Shown: positions 49,352 to 60,200, counted from the first letter of the stretch. The stretch: DNA of 64,000 nt from QYOJ01 sp964616825 (GCA_964616825.1 CAZTSX010000011.1:35148-99147); one strand, 5' to 3'. Notes: a model not told the origin generated them from the sequence alone. Made by a program: numbers and translations.

Positions 49352-49780
49352 ACCGGGTGTTTCCAGGCGGGGTGTCAGGTTCTCCAGTTCGATGAGAAGG
49401 AGTCCTGACTTGGTGATGTAAATCTCTTTTTTCAACACAATCGTAGCTTCACAAATCTCATTTTCACAGCTTCCAAGAAACTCACCTGCACGGTTTTTAA
49501 CCTTAAGGCGATACTCATTGATTCGTTCCTCCCCGGAGGGGGTATTCATCACCATATTAAAATCGAGTGCTTTAAAGGGAAAATCTTTATTGTGCCTGGC
49601 AAATAACACGATTTTATAGGGCTTATCTGCTTTCTCTATAGAAAGCTCAAAACTAAGGATATTAAATCGCTGCCAGATCTCGTTGTTGAATGGATAGTAA
49701 ATCTCATTCGGGCTATCTTCCTGACATCCGATGGTTGAAAGGATTACAGCAATGAATAGAAGAGTCAAAATTTTTTTCAT
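49316..49780 (-). CDS. GldH-like gliding motility lipoprotein
   Basis: This 154-residue protein has a lipoprotein signal peptide (MKKILTLLFIAVILSTIGC) and a compact beta-rich domain. The pattern F-x-x-E-I-W..F (FNNEIWQRFNILSFELSIEK), YKIVLFARHNKDFPFKALDF and the end LLGVGVRLEK resembles GldH, a lipoprotein needed for gliding and type IX secretion. Similarity is moderate, so I treat the name as provisional. Its ATG-proximal end overlaps the stop of the large kinase upstream by 4 bp. Confidence 0.55.
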   Translation of the reverse strand: MKKILTLLFIAVILSTIGCQEDSPNEIYYPFNNEIWQRFNILSFELSIEKADKPYKIVLFARHNKDFPFKALDFNMVMNTPSGEERINEYRLKVKNRAGEFLGSCENEICEATIVLKKEIYITKSGLLLIELENLTPRLETPGLLGVGVRLEKR

Positions 49781-52700
49781 GTGCTGTCTGTTTTGGGGTC
49801 ATCATCATTGACAGCCGGAAATCGAACTGTGAAAACAGTTTGTACTCCGGGATCTGAAGAGAAGCTGATCTCTCCGCCAATAGATAGAACGATCCCTTTT
49901 ACAATGGCTAAACCAAGACCTGCTCCACCACTACGCGTAGTGAAATTTGGTTGAAATATTTTATCTGCTTCTCCTGCCGGTATTCCTTTCCCATTGTCTG
50001 AAATAGTCAATACGTGGAACTCTCCTTCTGATACCGTTTTCAGGATGATCAATCCACCACTCTGCCCTTCGTAAGCCTGAATGGCATTGTTGATCAGGTT
50101 GCTGAATACCCGGAGAAGTTGCCGGCGGTCGGCATAGATATGTTTCGAGCCAGGCGAGGTATGTGATTCAAACCGGATGGAGGTTACATCCTTGTATATT
50201 GTCATGGACGTTTTTACAAGTTCATCCAGATCCATGATCTCGTTTTCTGGTTCAGGCATTTTTGCAAAATAGGAGAACTCTGACGCGATAGCACTCAGTG
50301 TGTCAATTTGTTCAATCAGTGCCTCAGAGAAACGGTTCAGCCGCTGATCCCAGTCTTCTGCCTTATCATCCCATGCTTTTTGCAGGTATTGAATACTTAA
50401 CTTCATTGGGGTGAGCGGATTTTTAATCTCGTGAGCAACCTGCTGAGCCATCTCCCGCCAGGCAGATTCTCTTTCGGAAATAGCCAGTTTTTCAGCGCTG
50501 GCAGCCAGTTCATCCAGTGTCCGGTTATACTCCTCCACAAGGTTCCCTATTTCATCTTCATATCGCCATTCAAGCTTATCATCAGTTTTGCCAAACCGGA
50601 TGGACCCAATCCGTAAAGCCAGAAGTTTCAAAGGTGAAGTAATGTAGTTGGATATCAAATAGGTGACAAGCACCCCGAGCAAAATAAAGAGGACATAGAT
50701 GTTAATAAAGGCGACCAGGAATGTAGAGATCTCGCGTTTCAAATCATCCTGGCGTGAAAAATATGGCAGGTTGAGGTATCCAAGTAGTTTATTCTGTGTA
50801 TTGTAGAAGGGAACATATGCTGATAGGTAATGCAACGATCCAATATTTTCTATTTGCACAAACATGCTGGTTTTATTCTCCTTCAACTGGTTCAGCGCTT
50901 CCCTGTTTATCCAGTCGGATATTAATTCCTCCCGGAAGATCCGGGGGCGCGATGAGGCAAGTAAAATACCTTGTGGATCGTACAGGTTGATGTCAGAAAA
51001 AAAGACGTTGGAGAATTTGATCAACACGCTCTCCAGATCCTCCCTTTCTACCTCCTTCAGATCATGCAGATGATCAAATTTATGCTCGACCTCGATCAGA
51101 ATGGAAAGGGTTCGCTCCAACAGGTTTTCTTCATTCTTTTCACTGTTTAGCCTGGTGAGATACATCATCATCAGTATGCCGATAATGATGAATGAGGAGA
51201 GGATCATCCCGAGCATGGTTAGTTGAAGGCGGTTACGCAGGGATCGAATGGTTAACGCCCGGATCTCTTTCAGGTTCCACAAACCGATACCCAAAAACGA
51301 CAGAATGAAGATAAAAATCAGCAGGTATGAGAAAGGGGAAATGATGTTCAGCCAGGTTGATTGTTGTTTGCTTACCAGCAATGTGTCTTTCTCATCTATC
51401 CTGTAAAGAAAATGATCCATTCCCTCCTGTGCCGGATGTAAAATCCAGGTGGTCGTATCAACAAATTTTCCCAGATCAAATCCATAGTCATACTCCCCTA
51501 CCCTGTATACCAGCTGGTTTTCCTGATAAAAAGCATATGAATAGTCAACAATATCCGGAGCATTATAGGATCGTCTGTCGACCAGTAATTCCGGATATCC
51601 AAGATTCCTGGAAATATTTCTCGAGCTAACTTCTATGAATATCTCCAACTCCTGATTCTCCTCTGCAATCCGGGCCACATAGTTCTCACTCCCGTATCCA
51701 TAGTCCAAAAAAAAGATCTTATCACTGGTAGTCTTCCTGCCAAATGCGGTTATCACATCCTGAAAATAATCCATACACCCAACCACAAAACCCTGAGGCT
51801 GGATCCGCAAGGTCTTTGATTCTCTGCAAATTGTAATCTGGATATCAAAATTGTTCCAGTAATCCTTGAAGTATCTGTGCAGGATGTAATTTTTCAGTGA
51901 ATCGTCAACCACATGCTGATCAATTTGTTCATTGGAATAGTCAGCAATCCGGCTCAGGTTGGAGTCTTCAAGCATTGCTCCTATATTCTGGTTCAACTTG
52001 AGTTCAGTTACCGGATTTTGTCTGTGAGCGAGTTGCATGGCTACCTGCTCACGTTGCTCCTTTTCACGCTCTGCATTTGAACTGTTCAATACAACAGTTG
52101 CGCAAACAGACGAGAGCACCATCGCTATGAAAAACCAGGTAAAAGAGGATTGCTGCTTGTTTTCCCGTTTTAAATTGATTAAAAAACCACTTCCTGCCAA
52201 ACGCATTGTAAACAGAATCCAGGCGATAATCAGAAACCCGATACTCAGAAATGCGGGGGCGCTTTCCCAGGATAGGTGTGATATATTCTCAAGATTCATA
52301 GATAATGAAGAGTGAATAACCAGACTGCGAATGCTCACCATGACCAAGACAAGAACTGCAAAACTGATCAACAGACGTATGAAATAGCCATAGATTCGGA
52401 TCCATTTCGTGGATTTTGTTGCTGCACCCGGGGACGGCCATCGAAGGTAAAAAATGTATGAAATCGCCAGGAAAAGCAGGCTGTTTATTAAAACGTCTCC
52501 CAGAGATGGAAAGAGCCATGATGAGAAATAGTATTCCGGACCGAATAGCTTAGCCAAATAGAGTGATTCGGGCCAGGAAAGAGAAAACTGGATTCCTCTT
52601 AAAATGACGATACAGGCAACCAATAACAAAACCAGTACGCGATCTCCCCGGATGATATCCTGCATATAGAATGAAAAGTGAAGCAGAAAGGCGATGAAAA

Positions 52701-53370
52701 AGAGATAAGCAAGAAGTAGAAAAATGACCCGCCATCCCTGATTGGTTTGCGAGGCTATCTCGTCAGGAATAATCAGTGAGCATAAAAAGTTACCCTGGCT
52801 GGAGAATGCGTTGTAGGTCCCCTGCTGCAGCGTGATTTCCACCTCATCGGGCAACGAGAGAGAACCCGTATAGATATTTTGGAGGTATTGGTTCTGGAAT
52901 GGATAATCCTGCTTGATCAAACACAAGCCGACAAAAAGGTAATCTCCCTCTTGCATCGTCAGGATCTCATACCATCCGTTTGATAGATGGATAACGGATG
53001 GAGTTTCTGTTGTAAACCGTTCTGGCGACAAATAAAATGGGACCCGGTTATCAGACCAGTAGATCAACGAATCTTTCTGATAGATTAGGAGGGTCAATTC
53101 CTGATCGGCTGGCTCCGGGATATCAGAAAGCTGACTTTCTGTGATCCGGCCTTTTGAATCCCGGAAAAAATTTCGCAATACAAATTCGATGTCTGCCCGA
53201 ATATGTTGCTCATGATCCTGAAGTACTAGTTCAAAACTGGAAAGAATGTGATCCGGCTTTTCCTGGATTTCACGGATTCGTGGAATCAACATCAGGATAC
53301 CCAGGGCAAGGAGCCCGAGTATAAGGTACGAGATGCAATAAAATCTCCTTGATTTCCGGGATTTCTTCAT
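49777..53370 (-). CDS. very large NtrY-type sensor histidine kinase
   Basis: From MKKSRKSRRFYCISYLILGL the protein is 1197 residues. It has a first membrane helix, a periplasmic region of about 170 residues, roughly six more helices (about 215-435), a second periplasmic region (about 440-690), further helices (about 690-750 and 890-915), then HAMP, HisKA and ATPase domains. The His box is MAQQVAHEIKNPLTPMKLSI; the G boxes are ISDNGKGIPAGEADK and TTRSGGAGLGLAIVKGIV. The kinase core is NtrY-like. No response regulator is adjacent. The double sensor architecture is unusual. Confidence 0.88.
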   Translation of the reverse strand: MKKSRKSRRFYCISYLILGLLALGILMLIPRIREIQEKPDHILSSFELVLQDHEQHIRADIEFVLRNFFRDSKGRITESQLSDIPEPADQELTLLIYQKDSLIYWSDNRVPFYLSPERFTTETPSVIHLSNGWYEILTMQEGDYLFVGLCLIKQDYPFQNQYLQNIYTGSLSLPDEVEITLQQGTYNAFSSQGNFLCSLIIPDEIASQTNQGWRVIFLLLAYLFFIAFLLHFSFYMQDIIRGDRVLVLLLVACIVILRGIQFSLSWPESLYLAKLFGPEYYFSSWLFPSLGDVLINSLLFLAISYIFYLRWPSPGAATKSTKWIRIYGYFIRLLISFAVLVLVMVSIRSLVIHSSLSMNLENISHLSWESAPAFLSIGFLIIAWILFTMRLAGSGFLINLKRENKQQSSFTWFFIAMVLSSVCATVVLNSSNAEREKEQREQVAMQLAHRQNPVTELKLNQNIGAMLEDSNLSRIADYSNEQIDQHVVDDSLKNYILHRYFKDYWNNFDIQITICRESKTLRIQPQGFVVGCMDYFQDVITAFGRKTTSDKIFFLDYGYGSENYVARIAEENQELEIFIEVSSRNISRNLGYPELLVDRRSYNAPDIVDYSYAFYQENQLVYRVGEYDYGFDLGKFVDTTTWILHPAQEGMDHFLYRIDEKDTLLVSKQQSTWLNIISPFSYLLIFIFILSFLGIGLWNLKEIRALTIRSLRNRLQLTMLGMILSSFIIIGILMMMYLTRLNSEKNEENLLERTLSILIEVEHKFDHLHDLKEVEREDLESVLIKFSNVFFSDINLYDPQGILLASSRPRIFREELISDWINREALNQLKENKTSMFVQIENIGSLHYLSAYVPFYNTQNKLLGYLNLPYFSRQDDLKREISTFLVAFINIYVLFILLGVLVTYLISNYITSPLKLLALRIGSIRFGKTDDKLEWRYEDEIGNLVEEYNRTLDELAASAEKLAISERESAWREMAQQVAHEIKNPLTPMKLSIQYLQKAWDDKAEDWDQRLNRFSEALIEQIDTLSAIASEFSYFAKMPEPENEIMDLDELVKTSMTIYKDVTSIRFESHTSPGSKHIYADRRQLLRVFSNLINNAIQAYEGQSGGLIILKTVSEGEFHVLTISDNGKGIPAGEADKIFQPNFTTRSGGAGLGLAIVKGIVLSIGGEISFSSDPGVQTVFTVRFPAVNDDDPKTDST

Positions 53371-53490
53371 TATATGTTTGTATATCAAGCGATTACAAGC
53401 TGACTTAATCTGAGGGTGTTCTATGCTGTTTTCTTGAATCAGGCGATGAATAATTCCATTCAGGGTATTCGTTCGTTCTAAGGCTTAAAA

Positions 53491-54384
53491 TTAAGAAATT
53501 TTATTCTTCAGGAGATATATCTGGCTTGAATGTCCAAATTCCGGTTTTCCGGATTTCAAATTTGATCTGATGCCGGAACTCAACGCACGGATCCATTTTT
53601 GTGATCCGCATTTATATTTTTCACTCAGAAGTGAAATATAGAATGCATCTAATTTCATCGGGATAATTTTCTGGCAGGTCATTTCATGTTTCGTTGCAAG
53701 AAATTCAACGCTATCTTTTGTAAAATGAAAAATGTGCCTGGGAAGATCATAGGCAGCCCAGTATTTTCCGTATTTCCGGGCATCAAATGAGTTACAGTTT
53801 GGTAACGCCAGAATTAATACACCATCCCCTTTCATCTCATTTTTGATCTTGCTCATGGTTTCATCCAATCGATGGATATGCTCAAGGACATGCCAGAGTG
53901 TAATGCAATCATAGTGCGCGGGTTGCTCTTTTTTCGTCAGGAAATCGCTGTTTACAACCAGTGATCTGTTATCTCGGGCAATCGTTCTCGCTTTTTCTGC
54001 AGGTTCAACGCCCTGACAGTCTATTCCTCTCTGATGGCAATACTGCAGAAATTCGCCTGTTCCACATCCAATGTCAAGGATCGTTTGGCCGTTACTGTAC
54101 TTTCGGACGATTCTGTATTTTGCCCGAATTGTATAGTGGCGTGCCAGGTTATATAGAGCCGGAATCAATCCGCCTTTATCTGAATCATGAGAAATATAAT
54201 CATCTGATTGGTAATAGTTTTCTACAGACGACTCGGATGGCCTGGGATTGGTGAAACGAAATCCGCATCCCCTGCATTCCTGAATGGTAAATACTTCTTG
54301 TGAAAGAAAATAATCTTTGCTTTCCAGAAAAACCAGGAAATCTGAATGATTGCAGAGTGGACAATGCGCTAGATTTTCGATCAT
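53491..54384 (-). CDS. zinc-ribbon class I SAM-dependent methyltransferase
   Basis: The start MIENLAHCPLCNHSDFLVFL is chosen because the longer frame begins in the parS site. An N-terminal zinc ribbon (CPLC, then IQECRGCGFRFTNPRPSE) is followed by the SAM-binding motif TILDIGCGTGEFLQYCHQRG and post-I acidic VEPAEKA. LWHVLEHIHRLDETM and a later LPRHIFHFTKDSV are typical of methyltransferase family 23/11 proteins, many of which modify sugars or polysaccharide precursors. The substrate is unknown. Confidence 0.88.
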   Translation of the reverse strand: MIENLAHCPLCNHSDFLVFLESKDYFLSQEVFTIQECRGCGFRFTNPRPSESSVENYYQSDDYISHDSDKGGLIPALYNLARHYTIRAKYRIVRKYSNGQTILDIGCGTGEFLQYCHQRGIDCQGVEPAEKARTIARDNRSLVVNSDFLTKKEQPAHYDCITLWHVLEHIHRLDETMSKIKNEMKGDGVLILALPNCNSFDARKYGKYWAAYDLPRHIFHFTKDSVEFLATKHEMTCQKIIPMKLDAFYISLLSEKYKCGSQKWIRALSSGIRSNLKSGKPEFGHSSQIYLLKNKIS

Positions 54385-54391
54385 GAATGTA

Positions 54392-54407
54392 TGTTTCACG
54401 TGGAACA
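54392..54407. other. parS site 1 (ParB-binding centromere-like site)
   Basis: TGTTTCACGTGGAACA differs from the widely conserved parS palindrome TGTTTCACGTGAAACA at one base. It lies in the gap between mnmG and the methyltransferase gene. The apparent N-terminal MFHVKH of the longer downstream frame is simply a translation of this site. Confidence 0.85.
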
Positions 54408-54408
54408 T

Positions 54409-56286
54409 TTACCTGCCCAGGTAGACAATTAATACGGAAATATCAGCAGGAGAAACACCACTAATTCGTCCTGCCTGCCCTATTGTAGCGGGTTTCACTT
54501 TACTCAGTTTTTCCCTTGCCTCTGATGATAATGATTTTAATTTATGATAATCCATATCCCTTTTCAAGGGAATATCCTCAAGCCTGGACATTTTATCAGC
54601 AATCTCCTGCTCCTTCTGAATATATCCATCGTATTTCACAAGTAGTTCGGCTTCCCTTATTTCCTCATTAATATTCTTCCCTAATTTCCTCATAAAGTCG
54701 GTTACCCGTGGAATAAATTTTACCATATCGTCCACTGAGATCTGAGGCCTTAACAATATACTATCCAGCTTCATTTTCTGCGTCAATCCTGGCGTTCTAC
54801 GCTTATTCATCATGCTTTCCACTTCACCTGGTGTAACACTCGTTTTGCTGAGAAACTTCATAATTTTCTCTATCGCCTGATATTTTTTCTCCAGCCTTCT
54901 AACCCGATCCTCAGATGCAAGTCCCAGTTCATTTGATTTTCTTGTTAGCCGGAAATCCGCATTATCCTGCCTCAGTAATATTCGGTACTCTGCGCGGGAG
55001 GTAAACATCCGGTATGGTTCATCTGTTCCTTTTGTAATCAGATCGTCGATCAACACGCCAATATAAGCATCTGATCGTTTTAAAATAAAAGGAGGCTTCC
55101 TTTTAAGTTTCAGGTGTGCATTAATTCCTGCCATAATTCCCTGGGCGGCTGCCTCTTCATATCCTGTTGTTCCGTTGATTTGTCCTGCTAAAAAAAGGTT
55201 TTCAATGACCTTTGTCTCCAGTGTAAAAGTCAACTGATGTGGGGGAAAGTAATCATATTCTATTGCATATCCGGGACGAAAAAACTTTGCATCCTGGAAT
55301 CCGGGTACTTCTCTGAGGGCTGCAAATTGTATCTCCTCGGGCAGTGATGAACTAAATCCATTCACATAATACTCAACCGTATTCCACCCCTCCGGCTCAA
55401 TAAAGAGTTGGTGTTTCTCCTTATCTGCAAATCTCTCTATTTTATCTTCAATCGATGGGCAGTATCTGGGTCCAGCTCCTTTTATTCGTCCTTTGAAAAG
55501 AGGAGATCTCTCGAATCCACTCCTCAGTATATCGTGAACTTTCTGGCTTGTAAACGTTAAATAGCAACTGCGCTGCCTGGTTAACCTCGGTGTCTCAGTA
55601 AACGAAAACCTCTGTGGGTTATCATCCCCCTTTTGCTCCGTCATTTCATCAAAATTCAGCGTTCTTCCGTCTACTCTGGCTGGTGTTCCGGTTTTCATAC
55701 GATCGGATTTCAAGCCAAAAAAATGCAAGCTCTCCGTAATGGATTTCGAGGATTTTTCACCCATTCTCCCTCCTTGAAACTGCTTTTCGCCAATATGAAT
55801 AATCCCATTTAAAAATGTTCCATTTGCAAGAATCACCGCTTTCGCCCTAAATGATATTCCGAGCGCTGTATTAACTCCTGTTACCTTTCCTTTACTCGCA
55901 ACAATTTCATTGACAGAATCCTGCCAGAAGTCCAGTGTGGGTATCGCCTCCAAATGCTCCCTCCATTCATTGGAAAAAAGCATGCGGTCATTCTGTGCAC
56001 GGGGGCTCCACATTGCTGGTCCCTTCGACAAATTCAGCATCCTGAACTGGATCATTGTTCGATCAGATATGATACCTGTTAATCCACCCATCGCGTCAAT
56101 CTCCCTCACAATTTGTCCTTTTGCAATTCCACCGATTGATGGATTGCACGACATCTGCGCCATGTTGCTCATGTTCATTGTGATTAGCAACACCCGTGAT
56201 CCCAGCGTTGCAGCAGCTGCGGCTGCTTCACACCCTGCATGCCCGGCTCCAACAACGATGATGTCATACGTTTCTTTGCTCTGCAT
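54409..56286 (-). CDS. mnmG: tRNA uridine-5-carboxymethylaminomethyl modification enzyme MnmG
   Basis: MnmG (GidA) works with MnmE to modify the wobble uridine of tRNAs, using FAD. The start MQSKETYDIIVVGAGHAGCE gives the FAD-binding GxGxxG motif; the longer frame would begin inside the second parS site (MFHVKR). Also present are MSCNPSIGGIAKGQIVREID, a Cys-containing GTPARVDGRT segment, the insertion PRYCPSIEDKI and the C-terminal NGTTGYEEAAAQGIMAGINA. Length (625 residues) is normal. mnmG is a typical origin-proximal gene, agreeing with the flanking parS sites. Confidence 0.96.
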   Translation of the reverse strand: MQSKETYDIIVVGAGHAGCEAAAAAATLGSRVLLITMNMSNMAQMSCNPSIGGIAKGQIVREIDAMGGLTGIISDRTMIQFRMLNLSKGPAMWSPRAQNDRMLFSNEWREHLEAIPTLDFWQDSVNEIVASKGKVTGVNTALGISFRAKAVILANGTFLNGIIHIGEKQFQGGRMGEKSSKSITESLHFFGLKSDRMKTGTPARVDGRTLNFDEMTEQKGDDNPQRFSFTETPRLTRQRSCYLTFTSQKVHDILRSGFERSPLFKGRIKGAGPRYCPSIEDKIERFADKEKHQLFIEPEGWNTVEYYVNGFSSSLPEEIQFAALREVPGFQDAKFFRPGYAIEYDYFPPHQLTFTLETKVIENLFLAGQINGTTGYEEAAAQGIMAGINAHLKLKRKPPFILKRSDAYIGVLIDDLITKGTDEPYRMFTSRAEYRILLRQDNADFRLTRKSNELGLASEDRVRRLEKKYQAIEKIMKFLSKTSVTPGEVESMMNKRRTPGLTQKMKLDSILLRPQISVDDMVKFIPRVTDFMRKLGKNINEEIREAELLVKYDGYIQKEQEIADKMSRLEDIPLKRDMDYHKLKSLSSEAREKLSKVKPATIGQAGRISGVSPADISVLIVYLGR

Positions 56287-56290
56287 AATC

Positions 56291-56306
56291 CGTTTCACGT
56301 GGAACA
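56291..56306. other. parS site 2
   Basis: CGTTTCACGTGGAACA keeps the 14-bp core of site 1 and differs only in the first base. It lies directly upstream of mnmG. With site 1, the spacing between the two is about 1.9 kb. Confidence 0.8.
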
Positions 56307-56332
56307 ATAATTCGTATATTGCTGATTATGAG

Positions 56333-56764
56333 TTATTTTCTTAAATTTTTAAGATAACTATTCTCCTTATCCTTCATCGCACGTTTCTCTTCATCACGCT
56401 GATCCGCCATCCCCGTTAAATGAAGGATTCCATGTATCATTACCCTCAGCAACTCCTCTTTTATGGGAACGTTGTATTGCTTCGCATTTTCTCTTACCCG
56501 ATACAGTGAAATATAGATGTCTCCACTCAGCTTGTTTTGTTCACCTGAGAGATCAAATGCAATCACATCAGTAAAGTAGTCTCGTTTTAGGTATCTCTGG
56601 TTGTACTCTCTTAGAAATCGGTCACTGCACAGGATGATGTTCACCGGGCCACACTTAAAATTCTCTGCTGCGATAACCTTTTCCAGATCTCCTCTGAGCT
56701 TCCTTTTCTCCCTGATCCGATAGCTTATATCTTCTGTAAAAAATTGTATGGACTCAGGATTCAT
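56333..56764 (-). CDS. ybeY: endoribonuclease YbeY
   Basis: YbeY is a single-strand endoribonuclease needed for 16S rRNA 3'-end maturation and ribosome quality control. The protein shows SDRFLREYNQRYLKRDYFTD, VIAFDLSGEQNKLSGDIYIS and the metal site MIHGILHLTGMADQRDEEKR. The two His of HGILH are kept, while the usual third His of GYDH is replaced by Asp-Gln, a variation I associate with Bacteroidota. The ATG at 56764 is preferred to a TTG 9 bp upstream. It overlaps the upstream ATPase gene by 11 bp. Confidence 0.92.
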   Translation of the reverse strand: MNPESIQFFTEDISYRIREKRKLRGDLEKVIAAENFKCGPVNIILCSDRFLREYNQRYLKRDYFTDVIAFDLSGEQNKLSGDIYISLYRVRENAKQYNVPIKEELLRVMIHGILHLTGMADQRDEEKRAMKDKENSYLKNLRK

Positions 56765-57233
56765 TGGTATCAATGACCTTTTCCCTGGTTGACAGGTAGT
56801 TTTTTAGTTGATCCATACGTTTGAGCGATCGCTCATAATTGATCCCGGTTACACTAAAATGTAATACCAAAGTATCTCCTCCATCTTTCAATTCAGTTGT
56901 ATCAGCAAGTGAGCGAATGATAAATGTTTCCCTGAGTATATTCTGGCGTTCGATAGCAAGGTCTAATTCATCCATTGCGTGTTCCTTCCCGGAGCCCTCA
57001 TTCCTTATCTCACATAATAAGCCCTTTTTCGTTTTGTGAACGTCTATTTTGAGTGGTTTATGGGCGGTCCTTTTCTTCAGTATTAGTTCAGCTGACTGAC
57101 TGATTGCCAGCATTATATTTCCGAAATACTCATCCGGGATATTGTGATAATCCAATACTTCTTCGATGTATTTTTCTAGCTTACACAGATCTTGTGTTTC
57201 CTGAATAGAAATCTCGCCGATGTTTTTTTTCAT
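56754..57233 (-). CDS. HATPase_c_2-type ATP-binding protein (anti-sigma factor-like)
   Basis: This 159-residue protein resembles the GHKL ATPase fold of serine-kinase anti-sigma factors. It has IPDEYFGNIMLAISQSAELI (helix with the N-box region, where Asn is replaced by Ser), a central strand pair KPLKIDVHKTKKGLLCEIRN, and a short C-terminal part. The ATP-binding G boxes are weak. It sits between DUF4175 and ybeY in a block conserved in Bacteroidota, with no gap on either side. The partner is unknown. Confidence 0.7.
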   Translation of the reverse strand: MKKNIGEISIQETQDLCKLEKYIEEVLDYHNIPDEYFGNIMLAISQSAELILKKRTAHKPLKIDVHKTKKGLLCEIRNEGSGKEHAMDELDLAIERQNILRETFIIRSLADTTELKDGGDTLVLHFSVTGINYERSLKRMDQLKNYLSTREKVIDTNES

Positions 57234-60200
57234 CTACTGAACAATTTTAATCATATACCTGTTTGCCTTGCTTTTGTAAAACCGGTTTACAGGTAAAGCG
57301 GTTAGTTTTAGAATTTCCGTTTCTCCTCTGGTGTACTTATTATACTCTAAACTTCCTTCCGGGTTACTATATTTTCGAATTTTTGCTTCATCAGCTTCTC
57401 TTCGCTCCTCTTGCTCTCTTTTCTGCTCAGCCTTTTCTGATTCCAACAACCGGGTCAGGATTCGTTGCTGGCGCATCAGGGTCTCTTGTGTAACTTGTTT
57501 GTTGATCAGGTCTTGTTCATTCCTTTCCATTTCCATAATTGCTTCATTCTCTCCATGATCACCGATGCCTTGTTCGTTGAGTTGTTGTTGATATTTACGC
57601 ATTTCACTTCGTATCGCTTCCTGTTCCGCTGCCAAACGAGCAATTTGCTCATTCATGCCCTTCTCACCTTTTTGCCCTTTTTTCCCGGCATCTTTCGCCT
57701 GCTCCTGCAATCCTTTTTTTATTTGTTCCAGGCGCTTCGATAGCTGTTGCTGCATTTTCTTGAGATTCATCATGCTCTTATTTCCTTTTCCCATCGAAGG
57801 ATTCTGACACATCTTGCTAGGCTTGCCTTGCATGCTCATATTCATATTCATTCTCATTTGCTCCATCGACTCATTCAATAACACAGCCAGGTTGTTGATC
57901 GATGTCATTATAAACTGCTGTTTTGAAATAGCCAGAGCCATATTCCTGCTGGTCAACGACTCTACAGTTTCCCTAATATTGTCATTTATCTTATTGATAT
58001 CCCGGGAAATGACTGGTTGCAATAAAAACTGCCGTCGCCCGATTGCGATCAAGGAATCTTTTGCACTCTGCAATTTATCATTTAGTTCATTTTGTTTCGT
58101 GATGATATCCTGAAATTTTGGGTCATTTCGATTAATCGATTTTGTTTGATCCATCAACTCTTCCTGTTCAAATGAAATATTCAGCAGATTTTCAAGTATT
58201 TGTCGAATCTGCCTGGCATCTTCAGCATATTGATCCTGCTCTGACTCTGTCTGCATCTTTGTCAGCTGGTTGGCCAGATCCTGCATCTGATCGGCTGCGT
58301 CCATCTGCTTTTCCGGTGCACCCTTTGCATTCCCCATATCAACCTGTTCTTTGGCTTCTTTCATGGCATTCGTCAGGCTATCCTGTTTCTGCTTCGTTTT
58401 CTTTAAACCTATCTGGGACTGCAACTCCTTCTCCATCTTTTCCAGCTGTGATAACGCCTTCTGAATGGAATCATAGTTCGTGTTAAGCTGATTCTGCTTA
58501 TCTTTATCCTCCTCTGATATTCCCTTGTCCTCCTCTATTTTTTTCGCCAGTTTTTCTTGCTCCATGGCACTCTCTTCTAACTTCCTGATAGTCTCCTCCA
58601 GTTTACGATCAAACTCGATTTGTTTGAATAACTCCAAATTCCGGTCCAGTTGCTCTTCCAGATCCTGTGAAGAGAGTTTCATTTGCTCCATTAACCGTGA
58701 TAAGTTCTTCTTGTCGACACGTTCCATTAGCTTCTTTAATTCCTGAATAGTCTTTCGCATTTCATCCGTCATCAGCTCTTCCATCAACTCATTCAGGCGT
58801 TTCTGCTTCTCAAGGATGTTCTGGCTCGTCTCAAGAAATTGCTCGTCGGCCTGTATATTCCTCAGGTTATTCTCCTTGATCTTCTCCACATTTTCAAGTA
58901 CGCGTTCATTTCTCTTAATCAACTCCTGGATCTGTTGCTTCTCCTGCCAGGTCAGTTGACGCTTGTCGACAAGCTTCTTGTTCAATTCTTCGATTGCTTC
59001 CCTGATCTCCTCAGTCTCCTCCATTGATTTCCCTAATTCAGATTGTATTTTCTTCTCATTCTCTTGCGTGAAATCCCGTATTTCTTCCTTGGTCCAGGTA
59101 TTGATCTCTCTGATTTCAGATTTTGTTGACTTCGGTCCATTAACCGCATCATTATCCCATATTTCAAAGTAGTAGATCATCCGGTCGCCAGGCTGAGATA
59201 AGTAGGATTCAACATCAATGGTGTAATAAAACAATTCCTCTCTGCTCTCATTCTGTATTTCAATAGCCTTCGATCCCATTGTATTCGCTGTTGAGTCATC
59301 CTGTGAGTATACCTCAAATTTGAATTCCAGTTTAGTAAATCCATAATCGTCTTTGATTGAACCACTGAAAAAAAGATTTGACGGCAGGATTGAGTCAGTC
59401 AACACCTGGGCAATGATAGATGGATATCCATCTTCAATGGTGATAATCCGGTAGGAGAGAGAGTCTGTATTTTCCCCATAACTATTTTCCGGCTTCACCG
59501 AGTACTTGCCGGAATAGAAGCATCGATAACTGATTACAAAAACGTTTGACTCTGATTTTTTCAAAGCTAGCACGCTGTCTTCAATAGAAAATTGAATCTC
59601 GTCAACATCTTTTGTATAAAACGACCACGTGATTTCAGTTCCTTTTGGTACAACAAGGTCTCCTGTGTTCTCAAGCCTCTCACTCGTCCGTCCGGTATAA
59701 GCCGGGTATGTCAGGTCGACAGCGAATTGCAGGATTGTTGGTCGTGGCAAGACTTCTATCAGGTATAGCTCGCTCACGAACTTGTGCGCAATTAGTGAAA
59801 AATAAGTATTCTTCTGCATCGTCCTGAAAAGATATGAGAACTCCCTCGATCTCTCCTTTTTCATCCGGTTCTGAACCCCGTTCGTCTCGATGTAAAATTC
59901 TGCCGGGATCTCTTCTCCTGTTACCCGGATTCGAACCTCCAGATCCTCCTGCTGAAATACGGTCAGGTTTTCGTTGACTAGCTGAACACTAAACGGATGA
60001 GGTTTTTCGAAAGAGGTTCTATATTCAATAATTCTTCTTGTGGGATCAGAAATCAACCGGGGTGTTATCACCAATGCAAGAAAAATGATCAGCAGGGGAG
60101 GAGCAACAAATTTAAGGTAGTGAACATTCTTTCTGTAGTTGATCACAAGATTGAATTGGAACACGCGTAATTTTTTCATTTTTTGCTCGATCGATGCGAT

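Noticed and set aside
59626..59631. CACGTG core inside DUF4175, tested as a parS site
   Set aside because: Only the central hexamer matches and the arms are wrong (GACCACGTGATT).
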